Part shown: one piece after another, positions 49,445 through 58,029 of the stretch
Numbering within the stretch: position 1 is the first letter of the stretch
How the letters are laid out: every line of letters starts with the position of its first letter
From: Bacillus cereus ATCC 14579
GTDB lineage: Bacteria; Bacillota; Bacilli; Bacillales; Bacillaceae_G
Assembly (NCBI RefSeq): GCF_000007825.1
Contig: NC_004722.1
Location: forward strand, 3,636,501-3,700,500
Direction: 5' to 3'
DNA: 64,000 bases
The notes under the pieces: model-generated
Told to the model about the DNA's origin: nothing
The model's database searches: none
What the model saw: only the letters and a program-made list of their open reading frames with translations
Made by a program: the position numbers and the translations under genes

Positions 49445-49489
49445 AAAAAAAGAAACCTATTCGATCAAACAATCAAATAGATTTCTTTT
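49445..49489 (-). terminator. Terminator after alcohol dehydrogenase gene
   Basis: AAAGAAA-CTATT / AATAG-TTTCTTT hairpin just after the stop at 49500. Confidence 0.6.
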
Positions 49490-49499
49490 CTAGATTCAC

Positions 49500-50663
49500 T
49501 TATAAAGAAGCTTTATATATACTTAAAACATCATCTTTATTTAATTTTTTAAAGTTACCAAATTCACCATACGCCATCGCTTTATCCGCCATTAAATCAA
49601 TTTCATTTTCTCCAATAGCGTAATCAGATAATGTTACTGGCGCCTCAATTGAAGTCCAAAATTGACGTAACGCCTGAATTCCTTCTAACGCAATTTCTCG
49701 ATCAGTCTTTCCATCTGTTTCTACATTGAATACTCGAATAGCAAACTGTTTAAAACGACTTACATTTCCCTCTACAACATGCTTCATCCAGTTCGGGAAT
49801 AAAATCGCAAGGCCACCCCCGTGTGGTATATCATGAACAGCAGAAACTGCATGCTCAATATTATGAGTCGCCCAATCTCCTTTTACTCCCATTGCTAAAA
49901 TGCCGTTTAACGCCATAGTACCACAATATAAAATAGTTTCTCTATGCTCATAATTTTCTAAATCACTTAAAAGCTTAGGAGCTGTCTCAATTACTGTTTT
50001 TAAAACAGCTTCACAATAACGATCTTGTAGTTCTGTATTCGTTCCATGATGGAAATATTGTTCTAATACGTGCGACATAATATCTACCATACCGTAAATT
50101 GTTTGATCTTTCGGTACAGAAGTAGTATGAACTGGATCTAAAATCGAAAACTGCGGGAAAGTAACCGGGCTACCCCATCCATACTTTTCATTCGTTTCCC
50201 AGTTTGTAATTACCGAGCCTGCATTCATTTCAGATCCTGTTGCTGCAAGAGTAAGTACAGTACCAAATGGTAATGCCTCATTAGCAAATGTTTTTTTCGT
50301 TACAATATCCCATACATCTCCATCGTACTTACTACCAGCTGCAATTGCCTTCGTACAGTCGATTACACTTCCTCCACCAACTGCTAAAATAAATTCAACA
50401 CCATTCTCTTTACAAATTTGAATCCCTTTCTTTACAGTTGATACACGTGGATTCGGTTCAACACCTGTTAATTCAAATACTTCTGCATTAATATCCTTTA
50501 AAATAGAAATTACATTATCATAAATACCGTTTCTTTTAATGCTGCCTCCCCCGTATACGAGAAGAACTTTTTTACCGAACTGTGGAATTTCAGTTTTTAA
50601 CTGTTCTAATTGACCTTTACCGAAAATAAGTTTCGTTGGATTACGAAATACAAAATTTTGCAT
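49500..50663 (-). CDS. Iron-containing alcohol (butanol) dehydrogenase, YugJ-like
   Basis: 387 residues, group III Fe-ADH fold. The NAD-binding part includes VYGGGSIKRNGIYDNV and AVGGGSVIDCTKAIA; metal ligands are seen in GMVDIMSHVLEQYF (D, H) and in NIEHAVSAVHDIPHGGGLAI (H...H). Similar to B. subtilis YugJ/YugK and clostridial NADH-dependent butanol dehydrogenase. Physiological substrate unknown. Single gene with own terminator. Confidence 0.9.
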   Translation of the reverse strand: MQNFVFRNPTKLIFGKGQLEQLKTEIPQFGKKVLLVYGGGSIKRNGIYDNVISILKDINAEVFELTGVEPNPRVSTVKKGIQICKENGVEFILAVGGGSVIDCTKAIAAGSKYDGDVWDIVTKKTFANEALPFGTVLTLAATGSEMNAGSVITNWETNEKYGWGSPVTFPQFSILDPVHTTSVPKDQTIYGMVDIMSHVLEQYFHHGTNTELQDRYCEAVLKTVIETAPKLLSDLENYEHRETILYCGTMALNGILAMGVKGDWATHNIEHAVSAVHDIPHGGGLAILFPNWMKHVVEGNVSRFKQFAIRVFNVETDGKTDREIALEGIQALRQFWTSIEAPVTLSDYAIGENEIDLMADKAMAYGEFGNFKKLNKDDVLSIYKASL

Positions 50664-50751
50664 ATTTCTTTACCATCCCTTCTATATAAAAAGCAACTAT
50701 ACTTTTGTATACCATATTTTTTTCATTTCACAAAAATATTTGCCTAATAAA

Positions 50752-50780
50752 AAAATCCCAGCCTACAGGCTGAGATTTTT
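50752..50780 (-). terminator. Terminator after DUF420 gene
   Basis: AAATC-CAGCCT / AGGCTG-GATTT hairpin at the DUF420 stop codon. Confidence 0.75.
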
Positions 50781-51323
50781 TTATTGGTAATAAGGTGAGA
50801 TCATTAAGTAAACAATAACACCAGATAAACTTACATATAACCAAATCGGCATCGTCCAACGTACAATTTTACGGTGACGTGTTAATTGATTTGTAAAACC
50901 AAATACAAGCGCAAACAATGCAAGTGGTACGATAATTGCTGCTAGGATAATATGTGTAATTAAAATGATGAAATACACATATTTAATGAATCCTTCTCCG
51001 CCAAAATGTGTTGCCGGTGCTAAGTAATGATACGATAAATACGACACACAAAATAGTAAAGTTGTCGTAAATGCTGCAAGGATAAAACCACGATGCATTT
51101 TCACATTCTTTTTAATAATAGAGAATAACGCTGCTAATAAAAATACGAACGTAAAGCTATTAAAAATCGCGTTTAACATTGGTAAAATCGTTACATCAAA
51201 ATGTACTTCTCCTTCATAGCCAACAGGTCCAAAGAACAAAAATAAAATAATCGCATTTACAATTACAGAAAGCGTTATCACAATAGGAGCATAGCTTTTC
51301 TGATTTGTTGATTGATCCACCAA
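50781..51323 (-). CDS. DUF420 membrane protein (YozB-like)
   Basis: 180 residues, five membrane helices. The DUF420 core is seen: ILPMLNAIFNSFTFVFLLAAL with N, then IKKNVKMHRGFILAAFTTT, LSYHYLAPATHFGG, FIILITHIILAAIIVPLALF and RHRKIVRWTMPIWLYVSLSGV. The conserved histidines recall haem- or copper-linked cytochrome c oxidase assembly proteins (CtaM relatives). I prefer TTG at 51323, 8 bp after GAGGGAG, over the frame start at 51359, which places that ribosome binding site inside the gene. Confidence 0.75.
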   Translation of the reverse strand: MVDQSTNQKSYAPIVITLSVIVNAIILFLFFGPVGYEGEVHFDVTILPMLNAIFNSFTFVFLLAALFSIIKKNVKMHRGFILAAFTTTLLFCVSYLSYHYLAPATHFGGEGFIKYVYFIILITHIILAAIIVPLALFALVFGFTNQLTRHRKIVRWTMPIWLYVSLSGVIVYLMISPYYQ

Positions 51324-51435
51324 AATGGTCACTCCCTCTTCCTTCAAGTATGTATACATAACCTCACTATTTTAACATATTATTCACAGTGTAAATGTGA
51401 CAATAGTTTGACACAGCAAGACCAGACAAAGAAAA

Positions 51436-51470
51436 AAATCCTTCTTAATAAAACTTCTTAAGAAGGATTT
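51436..51470. terminator. Hairpin terminator
   Basis: AAATCCTTCTTAA / TTAAGAAGGATTT, 13-bp perfect stem, downstream of the 38-residue ORF. Confidence 0.8.
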
Positions 51471-51500
51471 TATCGCTTTATTATTCAAATAGCAATGCGA

Positions 51501-51617
51501 TTAGTTTTTGTTAAAAAATGTATCGCTATATGCTTGAAAAATTTCAGACACTTGATATCCCATTAATGAAATTGCTGTTAATGAAAAGAAACCAATCATA
51601 AGAAATCGAAACCACAT
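51501..51617 (-). CDS. Small membrane protein, 38 residues
   Basis: ATG at 51617 follows AAGGAGGAG with ideal spacing. The product MWFRFLMIGFFSLTAISLMG then YQVSEIFQAYSDTFFNKN has one membrane helix and a short outside or inside tail. A strong terminator follows. The gene lies between a DUF420 gene and another small membrane protein gene; function unknown. Confidence 0.6.
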   Translation of the reverse strand: MWFRFLMIGFFSLTAISLMGYQVSEIFQAYSDTFFNKN

Positions 51618-51641
51618 ATAAATCTCCTCCTTGTATTTAGC

Positions 51642-51959
51642 TTAAAAAACGTTAGCTACCTTACAAGTTGAGTGGCACTCTTCATCATCACTTTCCTTTT
51701 TCCTTACAATTGCTGTAATAAATCGAATCATAAAGAAAACTACAAAAGGAAATTGTTCGTAATTCACATTGGCATAGTTTAGCAACGACTCGCGCTGCAC
51801 ATCGAACGGAGATGAGAAGGAATAGAACATACCTTGCTCTTCCATATATACAATTACAATTTTCATGCAAAATACGATTCCTAGAAACGAAACAATATCT
51901 TGCCATTCTGTCGTATATAACAGGTTATACAGCTCTAATACGTACTCTTCCATCATCAT
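51642..51959 (-). CDS. Hypothetical membrane-associated protein
   Basis: About 105 residues starting MMMEEYVLELYNLLYTTEWQ, directly behind AAGGAAGGGGGG (the third ATG, at 51953, has the best spacing). One clear hydrophobic stretch near the N-terminus (IVSFLGIVFCMKIVIVYM) and a second (FPFVVFFMIRFITAIV), then a charged end with CxxxC (ECHSTCKVANVF). Not recognised. Probably transcribed with the following 38-residue gene. Confidence 0.55.
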   Translation of the reverse strand: MMMEEYVLELYNLLYTTEWQDIVSFLGIVFCMKIVIVYMEEQGMFYSFSSPFDVQRESLLNYANVNYEQFPFVVFFMIRFITAIVRKKESDDEECHSTCKVANVF

Positions 51960-52114
51960 CCCCCCTTCCTTTTTTACCATTTTGCTCGCCTTCGTATAAA
52001 AAGTCAAGAAAAAAGTTTATATCCACTATGACAATAGTAATTACTTGTTTCTATGATTATATATGATTCTTTTATAGCAATGACTGGGTGTAACTCTCTT
52101 CGAAAATAAGAAAA

Positions 52115-53509
52115 TTAGAATCGAACAGATTCCTCATTCTTACTTTTAGGATTCAAAACTGTGCTATTTTTATTTCTATTAAAAATAAAATAAGAAAGTA
52201 TGATAAGAACTGTAACAAACATTGTTAAAAGTGCTTGTGAACGTAAAGTATCAATTGCGAACATCGCAACTAAAACTGCTATAATAGCAGCAATTGTAAC
52301 ATACGTTACATACGGAAAAAGCCACATTTTCACTTTCAAATTTTGTTGTTCTACTTTCCCCATTTTTTTACGCATCTTTAAATGCGAAACTGCAATAACG
52401 AGATAAACTAGTAACGCAATCCCGCCAGATGCATTCACTAAAAACAAAAAGACTTTATCTGGAGAAATGTAACTAAACACAACTCCAATATAAGCGAAGA
52501 AAGTTCCAAATAAAACCGCTCGAACGGGAACACCACTACTGTTCAATTTTAAAAATGACTTTGGAGCATCTCCTCTTTCTGCCATTGAAAAAAGCATTCT
52601 TGAATTTGTATATAAGCCTGAATTTAAGCAAGAAAGTACAGCTGTTAAAACGATAAAATTCATAATTTGTGCTGCCGCTGGTATTCCTATATGTTCAAGT
52701 ACAGCTACAAATGGACTTTTTAATATGTTTGCTGAATTCCATGGCAGTAGCGTAACAACTACCGCTATAGACCCAATAAAAAATACAAGAATACGCCAAA
52801 TCACACTGTTTGTTGCTGTTTTTACTGCTTTTACAGGTTCTGCAGATTCACCAGCCGCTACTGCTACAATCTCTGATCCCATAAATGAAAATATAACAAC
52901 AGTAATTCCAAGCAGGACCGAACTTATACCGTTTGGCATAAATCCACCTTGTCCAATTAAATTCGAAGTGCCGGGTGCTTCTGTTCCTGGAACAAATCCT
53001 AAAATAACAGCAAGACCTAGACAAAGGAACAAAACAATACTTATTACTTTAATAAAAGAAAACCAATATTCAAACTCTCCAAATGATTTCACCGAAAAAA
53101 CGTTCGTCAGCGTTAATAAAATTGTTAATATTAAACTTAATAACCAAAGCGGTATTTGTGGAATCCAATATTGGATAATACCAGCACCTGCTGTGGCTTC
53201 TATTGCAATAACAATTACCCAAAAAAACCAATATAACCAGCCTATTGTATAACCCGCCCAAGGACCAATCGCTTCTCTTGCATACGTTGCAAATGAACCA
53301 CTTGTCGGATTAACAGCTGCCATTTCTCCTAGCATTCTCATGACGAAAATGACTAGAAGTCCTGCTAATGCATATGAAACGATAGAACCTGGTCCTGCCG
53401 AATGTACAACTGCACCACTTCCAACAAACAAACCAGCCCCTATTACGCCGCCAATTGAAATCATTGTAATGTGGCGTATTTTGAGGTCTTTCTTTAGATT
53501 TTTATCCAA
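52115..53509 (-). CDS. Amino acid permease (AAT/APC family)
   Basis: About 464 residues, twelve membrane helices. The family start reads ISIGGVIGAGLFVGSGAVVH, with PGSIVSYALAGLLVIFVMRM, GEMAAVNPTSGSFATYA and SFMGSEIVAVAAGES typical of GabP/LysP/ProY-like proton symporters. Substrate not predictable. Start uncertain: TTG at 53509 has GGAAGGGG before it, while the frame is open to a TTG at 53530. Confidence 0.85.
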   Translation of the reverse strand: MDKNLKKDLKIRHITMISIGGVIGAGLFVGSGAVVHSAGPGSIVSYALAGLLVIFVMRMLGEMAAVNPTSGSFATYAREAIGPWAGYTIGWLYWFFWVIVIAIEATAGAGIIQYWIPQIPLWLLSLILTILLTLTNVFSVKSFGEFEYWFSFIKVISIVLFLCLGLAVILGFVPGTEAPGTSNLIGQGGFMPNGISSVLLGITVVIFSFMGSEIVAVAAGESAEPVKAVKTATNSVIWRILVFFIGSIAVVVTLLPWNSANILKSPFVAVLEHIGIPAAAQIMNFIVLTAVLSCLNSGLYTNSRMLFSMAERGDAPKSFLKLNSSGVPVRAVLFGTFFAYIGVVFSYISPDKVFLFLVNASGGIALLVYLVIAVSHLKMRKKMGKVEQQNLKVKMWLFPYVTYVTIAAIIAVLVAMFAIDTLRSQALLTMFVTVLIILSYFIFNRNKNSTVLNPKSKNEESVRF

Positions 53510-53779
53510 ATCTTGTACATCCCCTTCCAAACTAAATTTTGAAACTTATGTAAGAGTACTGTGCGAAAGATTTTGTTCTATACGTTAAAATATATCAAAA
53601 TATTCTGAATTTAACAATTACAATTCAACCTTCTTTAAAAATTATTACATTAGGTTTAATACTTTCCCATACACAATTGTTGAGAAAATTATAGTCCCCT
53701 TACAAAGGAAAGAATTTTCAGATATTATTAAATAAACAAGATTATACATCTAGACAACTTTTTGTATAGGAGTGTTGAT
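53510..53779. other. Divergent promoter region, permease/chitinase
   Basis: 270 AT-rich bases; no gene seen. Presumably holds both promoters. Confidence 0.35.
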
Positions 53780-54862
53780 ATGTTAAACAAGTTCAAATTT
53801 TTTTGTTGCATTTTAGTAATGTTCTTACTTCTACCGCTATCCCCTTTCCAAGCACAAGCAGCAAACAATTTAGGTTCAAAATTACTCGTTGGATATTGGC
53901 ATAACTTTGATAACGGTACTGGCATTATTAAATTAAAAGACGTTTCACCAAAATGGGATGTAATCAATGTATCTTTTGGTGAAACTGGTGGTGATCGTTC
54001 CACTGTTGAATTTTCTCCTGTGTATGGTACAGATGCAGACTTCAAATCAGATATTTCTTATTTAAAAAGTAAAGGAAAGAAAGTAGTTCTTTCAATAGGT
54101 GGACAAAATGGAGTCGTTTTACTTCCTGACAATGCCGCTAAGGATCGTTTTATTAATTCCATACAGTCTCTAATCGATAAATACGGTTTTGATGGAATAG
54201 ATATTGACCTTGAATCAGGTATTTACTTAAACGGAAATGATACTAATTTCAAAAATCCAACTACTCCCCAAATCGTAAATCTTATATCAGCTATTCGAAC
54301 AATCTCAGATCATTATGGTCCAGATTTTCTATTAAGCATGGCTCCTGAAACAGCTTATGTTCAAGGCGGTTATAGCGCATATGGAAGCATATGGGGTGCA
54401 TATTTACCAATTATTTACGGAGTGAAAGATAAACTAACATACATTCATGTTCAACACTACAACGCTGGTAGCGGGATTGGAATGGACGGTAATAACTACA
54501 ATCAAGGTACTGCAGACTACGAGGTCGCTATGGCAGATATGCTCTTACATGGTTTTCCTGTAGGTGGTAATCCAAATAACATTTTCCCAGCTCTTCGCTC
54601 AGATCAAGTTATGATTGGGCTTCCAGCAGCACCAGCGGCAGCTCCAAGTGGTGGATACATTTCGCCAACTGAAATGAAAAAAGCTTTAAATTATATCATT
54701 AAAGGAGTTCCGTTCGGAGGAAAGTATAAACTTTCTAACCAGAGTGGCTATCCTGCATTCCGCGGCCTAATGTCTTGGTCTATTAATTGGGATGCAAAAA
54801 ACAACTTCGAATTCTCAAATAACTATAGAACATATTTTGATGGTCTTTCCTTGCAAAAATAA
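53780..54862 (+). CDS. Secreted GH18 chitinase (single-domain, ~36 kDa)
   Basis: 360 residues from MLNKFKFFCCILVMFLLLPL, behind GGAGTG. Signal peptide ends SPFQAQA. The GH18 barrel shows KLLVGYWHNFDNG, SxGG motif KVVLSIGGQNG and catalytic DxxDxDxE as FDGIDIDLESG, plus the late barrel motif GLMSWSINWD. There is no chitin-binding or fibronectin domain, matching the short exochitinase type known from B. cereus (about 360 residues). It releases chitooligosaccharides outside the cell. Separate transcript with its own terminator. Confidence 0.92.
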   Translation: MLNKFKFFCCILVMFLLLPLSPFQAQAANNLGSKLLVGYWHNFDNGTGIIKLKDVSPKWDVINVSFGETGGDRSTVEFSPVYGTDADFKSDISYLKSKGKKVVLSIGGQNGVVLLPDNAAKDRFINSIQSLIDKYGFDGIDIDLESGIYLNGNDTNFKNPTTPQIVNLISAIRTISDHYGPDFLLSMAPETAYVQGGYSAYGSIWGAYLPIIYGVKDKLTYIHVQHYNAGSGIGMDGNNYNQGTADYEVAMADMLLHGFPVGGNPNNIFPALRSDQVMIGLPAAPAAAPSGGYISPTEMKKALNYIIKGVPFGGKYKLSNQSGYPAFRGLMSWSINWDAKNNFEFSNNYRTYFDGLSLQK

Positions 54863-54876
54863 CAAAGTAAAACTAT

Positions 54877-54922
54877 AATTAGCCCCCATCAATCGGACAT
54901 TTATGGGCAATCAATGCAGGAT
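54877..54922 (+). repeat. Possible dispersed intergenic repeat, second copy
   Basis: Motif series GCCCCCATCAATCGGACA ... GGGCAATCAATGCA, related to the element at 4364-4440. Similarity was judged by eye. Confidence 0.25.
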
Positions 54923-54930
54923 AAAAACAG

Positions 54931-54958
54931 CAATAGGACCCTTTATAGGTCCTATTGT
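54931..54958 (+). terminator. Chitinase terminator
   Basis: CAATAGGACC / GGTCCTATTG stem followed by TTGTTTTTT. Confidence 0.85.
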
Positions 54959-55061
54959 TGTTTTTTATTTATGAAAATTACTTTGTCACATCTAAAGTTT
55001 TAAGAAACTGTTTTCCATCGCCCAACATCGCACGTTCCTCCGAATCATATTGTTAAATATT

Positions 55062-55955
55062 CTAGTCACTCTTTTGCTTCAACACAAAAACTGAAAGTTC
55101 AGGTACACTACAAAATCTAACAGGCATCCTAGTAGTCCCAATACCACGATTTACATATAAATATAACTGCTTACTCTTCCCCTCCACTTCATACATACCT
55201 TCAACATAACTCTCAGCTAGTTTGGTAGTAATTAACGGACCTACAAAAGGGATTTGGACTTGTCCTCCGTGACTATGTCCTGACAGTTGAAGATCAACTG
55301 GGTAACGATTTATTTTGGTTACAACATCCGGCTCATGTACTAATAACATGTTGAAATCATTTTGTTTCAAGTTTTTTAAAGTTGAATCTATTTTCGGCTT
55401 CCCTAATAGAAAATCATCCAAACCTGATATTGTAATATATTTGCCGTTTTCCACTTTAATTTTCTGCACTTCATTTACTAATACAGAAAAACCAGCTTCC
55501 TCCATATATTTTTTGTAAAATAAACTACCGCCCCCGCCCCTATCATGATTCCCAAACACAGCATATTTCCCTAAGGGAGCATAAATTTTCTGCAAAATAG
55601 CCTTCGCTCCCTCTCTTTCTGCACTATAAGAACCAAATTTATCTATTAAATCTCCGGTAAAAACTACTATATCTGCATGTAATTCATTCATCTTCTCCAC
55701 CAAATGTTCAAGTTGCTTCAATGTAAACTCTGGCCCTAAATGTACATCTGAAAACTGTAATATTTTTTTATTATTAAATTCTTTAGGAATTGCAGAAGCT
55801 TCTATTTCATTCCATGTAACTGTTACTAGTTTTCGTTCTATTTCTGTCGCATAATAATACAAACTTACTAGTATCATTAATATACTTATAAAACTAATAA
55901 TAAATATCTTTACGATTGATTTTTTTCGTTCTTTTTTTACATGATTCGTATTCAT
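55062..55955 (-). CDS. Membrane-anchored metallophosphoesterase (YkuE/YaeI-like)
   Basis: 297 residues. N-terminal basic segment and one membrane helix (IVKIFIISFISILMILVSLYYY), then a calcineurin-like domain outside: LQFSDVHLGPEFT, VVFTGDLIDKFGS, AVFGNHDRGGG, LLVHEPD and QLSGHSHGGQVQIPF. All metal-ligand motifs are intact. Relatives act on UDP-sugars or lipid pyrophosphates; true substrate unknown. ATG at 55955 behind GAGGTG. Confidence 0.85.
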   Translation of the reverse strand: MNTNHVKKERKKSIVKIFIISFISILMILVSLYYYATEIERKLVTVTWNEIEASAIPKEFNNKKILQFSDVHLGPEFTLKQLEHLVEKMNELHADIVVFTGDLIDKFGSYSAEREGAKAILQKIYAPLGKYAVFGNHDRGGGGSLFYKKYMEEAGFSVLVNEVQKIKVENGKYITISGLDDFLLGKPKIDSTLKNLKQNDFNMLLVHEPDVVTKINRYPVDLQLSGHSHGGQVQIPFVGPLITTKLAESYVEGMYEVEGKSKQLYLYVNRGIGTTRMPVRFCSVPELSVFVLKQKSD

Positions 55956-56147
55956 GTTTCACCTCTAGAAACACTTTAAATCCTTATTGTTACATTAATG
56001 TGACAACATGAACTATGTTATTAATATGTAATTTCCTCCCTATTCACTTTGACAATTTTATACAGAAGTCATACCATATTTTTATAATACATATATTTTC
56101 GAATCTTTTTCTATTCATTCCATCATTTTATTACGGAGGGGTTATTC

Positions 56148-56963
56148 ATGTCTGTATTTACACCAGAAGAAATTACGGAACTTGCTGCGAATTCCGGAAG
56201 GAAAAAAGCTCATTTATCATTACTCCCTATGCTAATTCTCGGTTTTTTTGGCGGTGCTTTTATCGCATTAGGGTATTTACTCGATATTCATGTTATTGGA
56301 ACAATGCCAAAATATTGGGGATCATTTACTAGTTTTCTAGGCGCTGCTGTATTCCCTATCGGTCTTATTCTCGTTATTCTTGCAGGCGGTGAACTAGTAA
56401 CTGGTAACATGATGACAGTTTCTATGGCTTGGCTTCAAAAGAAAATTACTTTATTTCATTTCATACGAAATTTAGTTATTGTTACGTTTAGCAATTTCAT
56501 AGGGGCTGTATTTGTAGCCTACTTTTTCGGCCATATCGTTGGCTTAACTGAAGGAGCTTTTTTAGCGAAAACTATTTCTATCGCTCAAGCGAAACTACAA
56601 GATACACCATTGCAAGCATTTATTTCTGCAATCGGATGTAATTGGCTCGTTTGTTTAGCTGTTTGGCTCAGTATGGGAAGTAAAGAATTTATCGGAAAGA
56701 TTATCGGTATTTGGTTCCCAGTTATGACTTTTGTTGCGATTGGATTTCAACACGTTGTAGCAAATATGTTTGTCATCCCAGCCGCAATTTTTGCCGGTCA
56801 TTTCACTTGGGCTGAATATTTTCCAAACTTTATTTTTGTTTTCTTTGGAAATTTAGTAGGAGGTATGTTATTTGTAGCACTACCTTACTTCATATCTTAT
56901 AATAAGAAACTAGCTTCTTATCAAGAGAAGACTGAAATGAAGAACAAATCTCTGTCGGCTTAA
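56148..56963 (+). CDS. Formate/nitrite transporter family channel
   Basis: 271 residues with six membrane helices of the FocA/NirC fold. Conserved parts are GFFGGAFIALGYLLDIHVIG, GGELVTGNMMTVSMAWLQKK, GCNWLVCLAVWLSMGSKEFI and GFQHVVANMFVIPAAIFAG with the pore histidine. It forms a pentamer passing formate or nitrite. No pyruvate formate-lyase or nitrite reductase is near, so the anion is open. ATG at 56148 behind ACGGAGGGG. Confidence 0.92.
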   Translation: MSVFTPEEITELAANSGRKKAHLSLLPMLILGFFGGAFIALGYLLDIHVIGTMPKYWGSFTSFLGAAVFPIGLILVILAGGELVTGNMMTVSMAWLQKKITLFHFIRNLVIVTFSNFIGAVFVAYFFGHIVGLTEGAFLAKTISIAQAKLQDTPLQAFISAIGCNWLVCLAVWLSMGSKEFIGKIIGIWFPVMTFVAIGFQHVVANMFVIPAAIFAGHFTWAEYFPNFIFVFFGNLVGGMLFVALPYFISYNKKLASYQEKTEMKNKSLSA

Positions 56964-57102
56964 ATAGAATGTCTATAAAGAACCCTAAAAATATTACAAA
57001 TTTCATTTTTTTTGCGAATATATGTACGTACACTTGTTCTCGAATGTTTTATACGTTATAATAACAACTTAAATAGCATTATTTACATATGAGGTGAAAA
57101 AC

Positions 57103-57375
57103 ATGAACAAAACAGAATTAATTAAAAACGTAGCACAAAATGCTGAGATTTCTCAAAAAGAAGCTACTGTAGTTGTACAAACTGTAGTAGAATCAATCAC
57201 TAACACTTTAGCTGCTGGTGAAAAAGTACAACTTATCGGATTCGGTACATTCGAAGTTCGCGAAAGAGCTGCTCGTACAGGCCGTAACCCACAAACTGGT
57301 GAAGAAATGCAAATCGCAGCTTCTAAAGTACCTGCTTTCAAAGCTGGTAAAGAACTAAAAGAAGCTGTAAAATAA
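57103..57375 (+). CDS. hup: HU family DNA-binding protein
   Basis: 90 residues from MNKTELIKNVAQNAEISQKE (ATG at 57103 behind GAGGTG). HU signature GFGTFEVRERAARTGRNPQT and the beta-arm proline region (ARTGRNPQTGEEM) are complete. A nucleoid protein that bends DNA. The B. cereus group carries several HU paralogues, so this need not be the main one. Confidence 0.93.
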   Translation: MNKTELIKNVAQNAEISQKEATVVVQTVVESITNTLAAGEKVQLIGFGTFEVRERAARTGRNPQTGEEMQIAASKVPAFKAGKELKEAVK

Positions 57376-57377
57376 TG

Positions 57378-57413
57378 AAAAATATCCTTCTCATTTATGA
57401 GAAGGATATTTTT
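57378..57413. terminator. Bidirectional terminator between hup and GNAT gene
   Basis: AATATCCTTCTC / GAGAAGGATATT followed by T-run; also encodes the end of the convergent GNAT gene. Confidence 0.9.
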
Positions 57414-57873
57414 TCATAACATAATTAATAAAAATCTGACCATTATGCTGTTTCTTTTGTTCTTTTATGCAAATAAAATCTTTACTTTCAAAAAAAGGTT
57501 TTGCGGTAATGCTCGCCTCTGTATATATCTCCCTATGTCCCAAGTTCACTGCTTTTTTTTCTAACTTCTGTAGTATGTATGAAGCGACTCTTTTCCCTTG
57601 ATAATCTTTATGCGTAAATAAACGATCTACGTAACGATCATCGTTATAATCCCCAAACCCCACAATCATACCTTTATGATCCGCTACATAGCTAATATTC
57701 TTTTCTAAAGACTGTAACCAATTTTCTCTATCTAGTCGCTCCGGTGCCCACGCCTGTAGCTGTAACTCATTATAATCTTTTGCATTAACCGTATGAACTG
57801 TTTCATAGAACAATTGTAATACTTGATCTAAATCTTTTTTCTGGAATGTTCTAATTATAATATCTTTTAACAT
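57391..57873 (-). CDS. GNAT-family N-acetyltransferase
   Basis: 160 residues. GNAT motifs: IRTFQKKDLDQVLQLFYETV at the start, motif A DRLFTHKDYQGKRVASYILQ (acetyl-CoA pyrophosphate loop is Q-G-K-R-V-A) and motif B EIYTEASITAKPFFES. Substrate unknown. ATG at 57873 behind AAGGAG. Confidence 0.85.
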   Translation of the reverse strand: MLKDIIIRTFQKKDLDQVLQLFYETVHTVNAKDYNELQLQAWAPERLDRENWLQSLEKNISYVADHKGMIVGFGDYNDDRYVDRLFTHKDYQGKRVASYILQKLEKKAVNLGHREIYTEASITAKPFFESKDFICIKEQKKQHNGQIFINYVMKKYPSHK

Positions 57874-57967
57874 ATATAAGTCTCCTTACCAAACTACCTC
57901 TTAACTTTTCTACTACATACGATTCTATATTTCTGCTTTATTATATCGTTTTAATTTCTATACGAAC

Positions 57968-58000
57968 AAAAAAACAATACTTATTCAAGTATTGTTTTTT
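57968..58000 (-). terminator. copA terminator
   Basis: AAAACAATACTT / AAGTATTGTTTT hairpin with 4-base loop, 30 bp after the copA stop. Confidence 0.85.
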
Positions 58001-58029
58001 AATTCTATTCAATTACTTAATGTAGCTTT

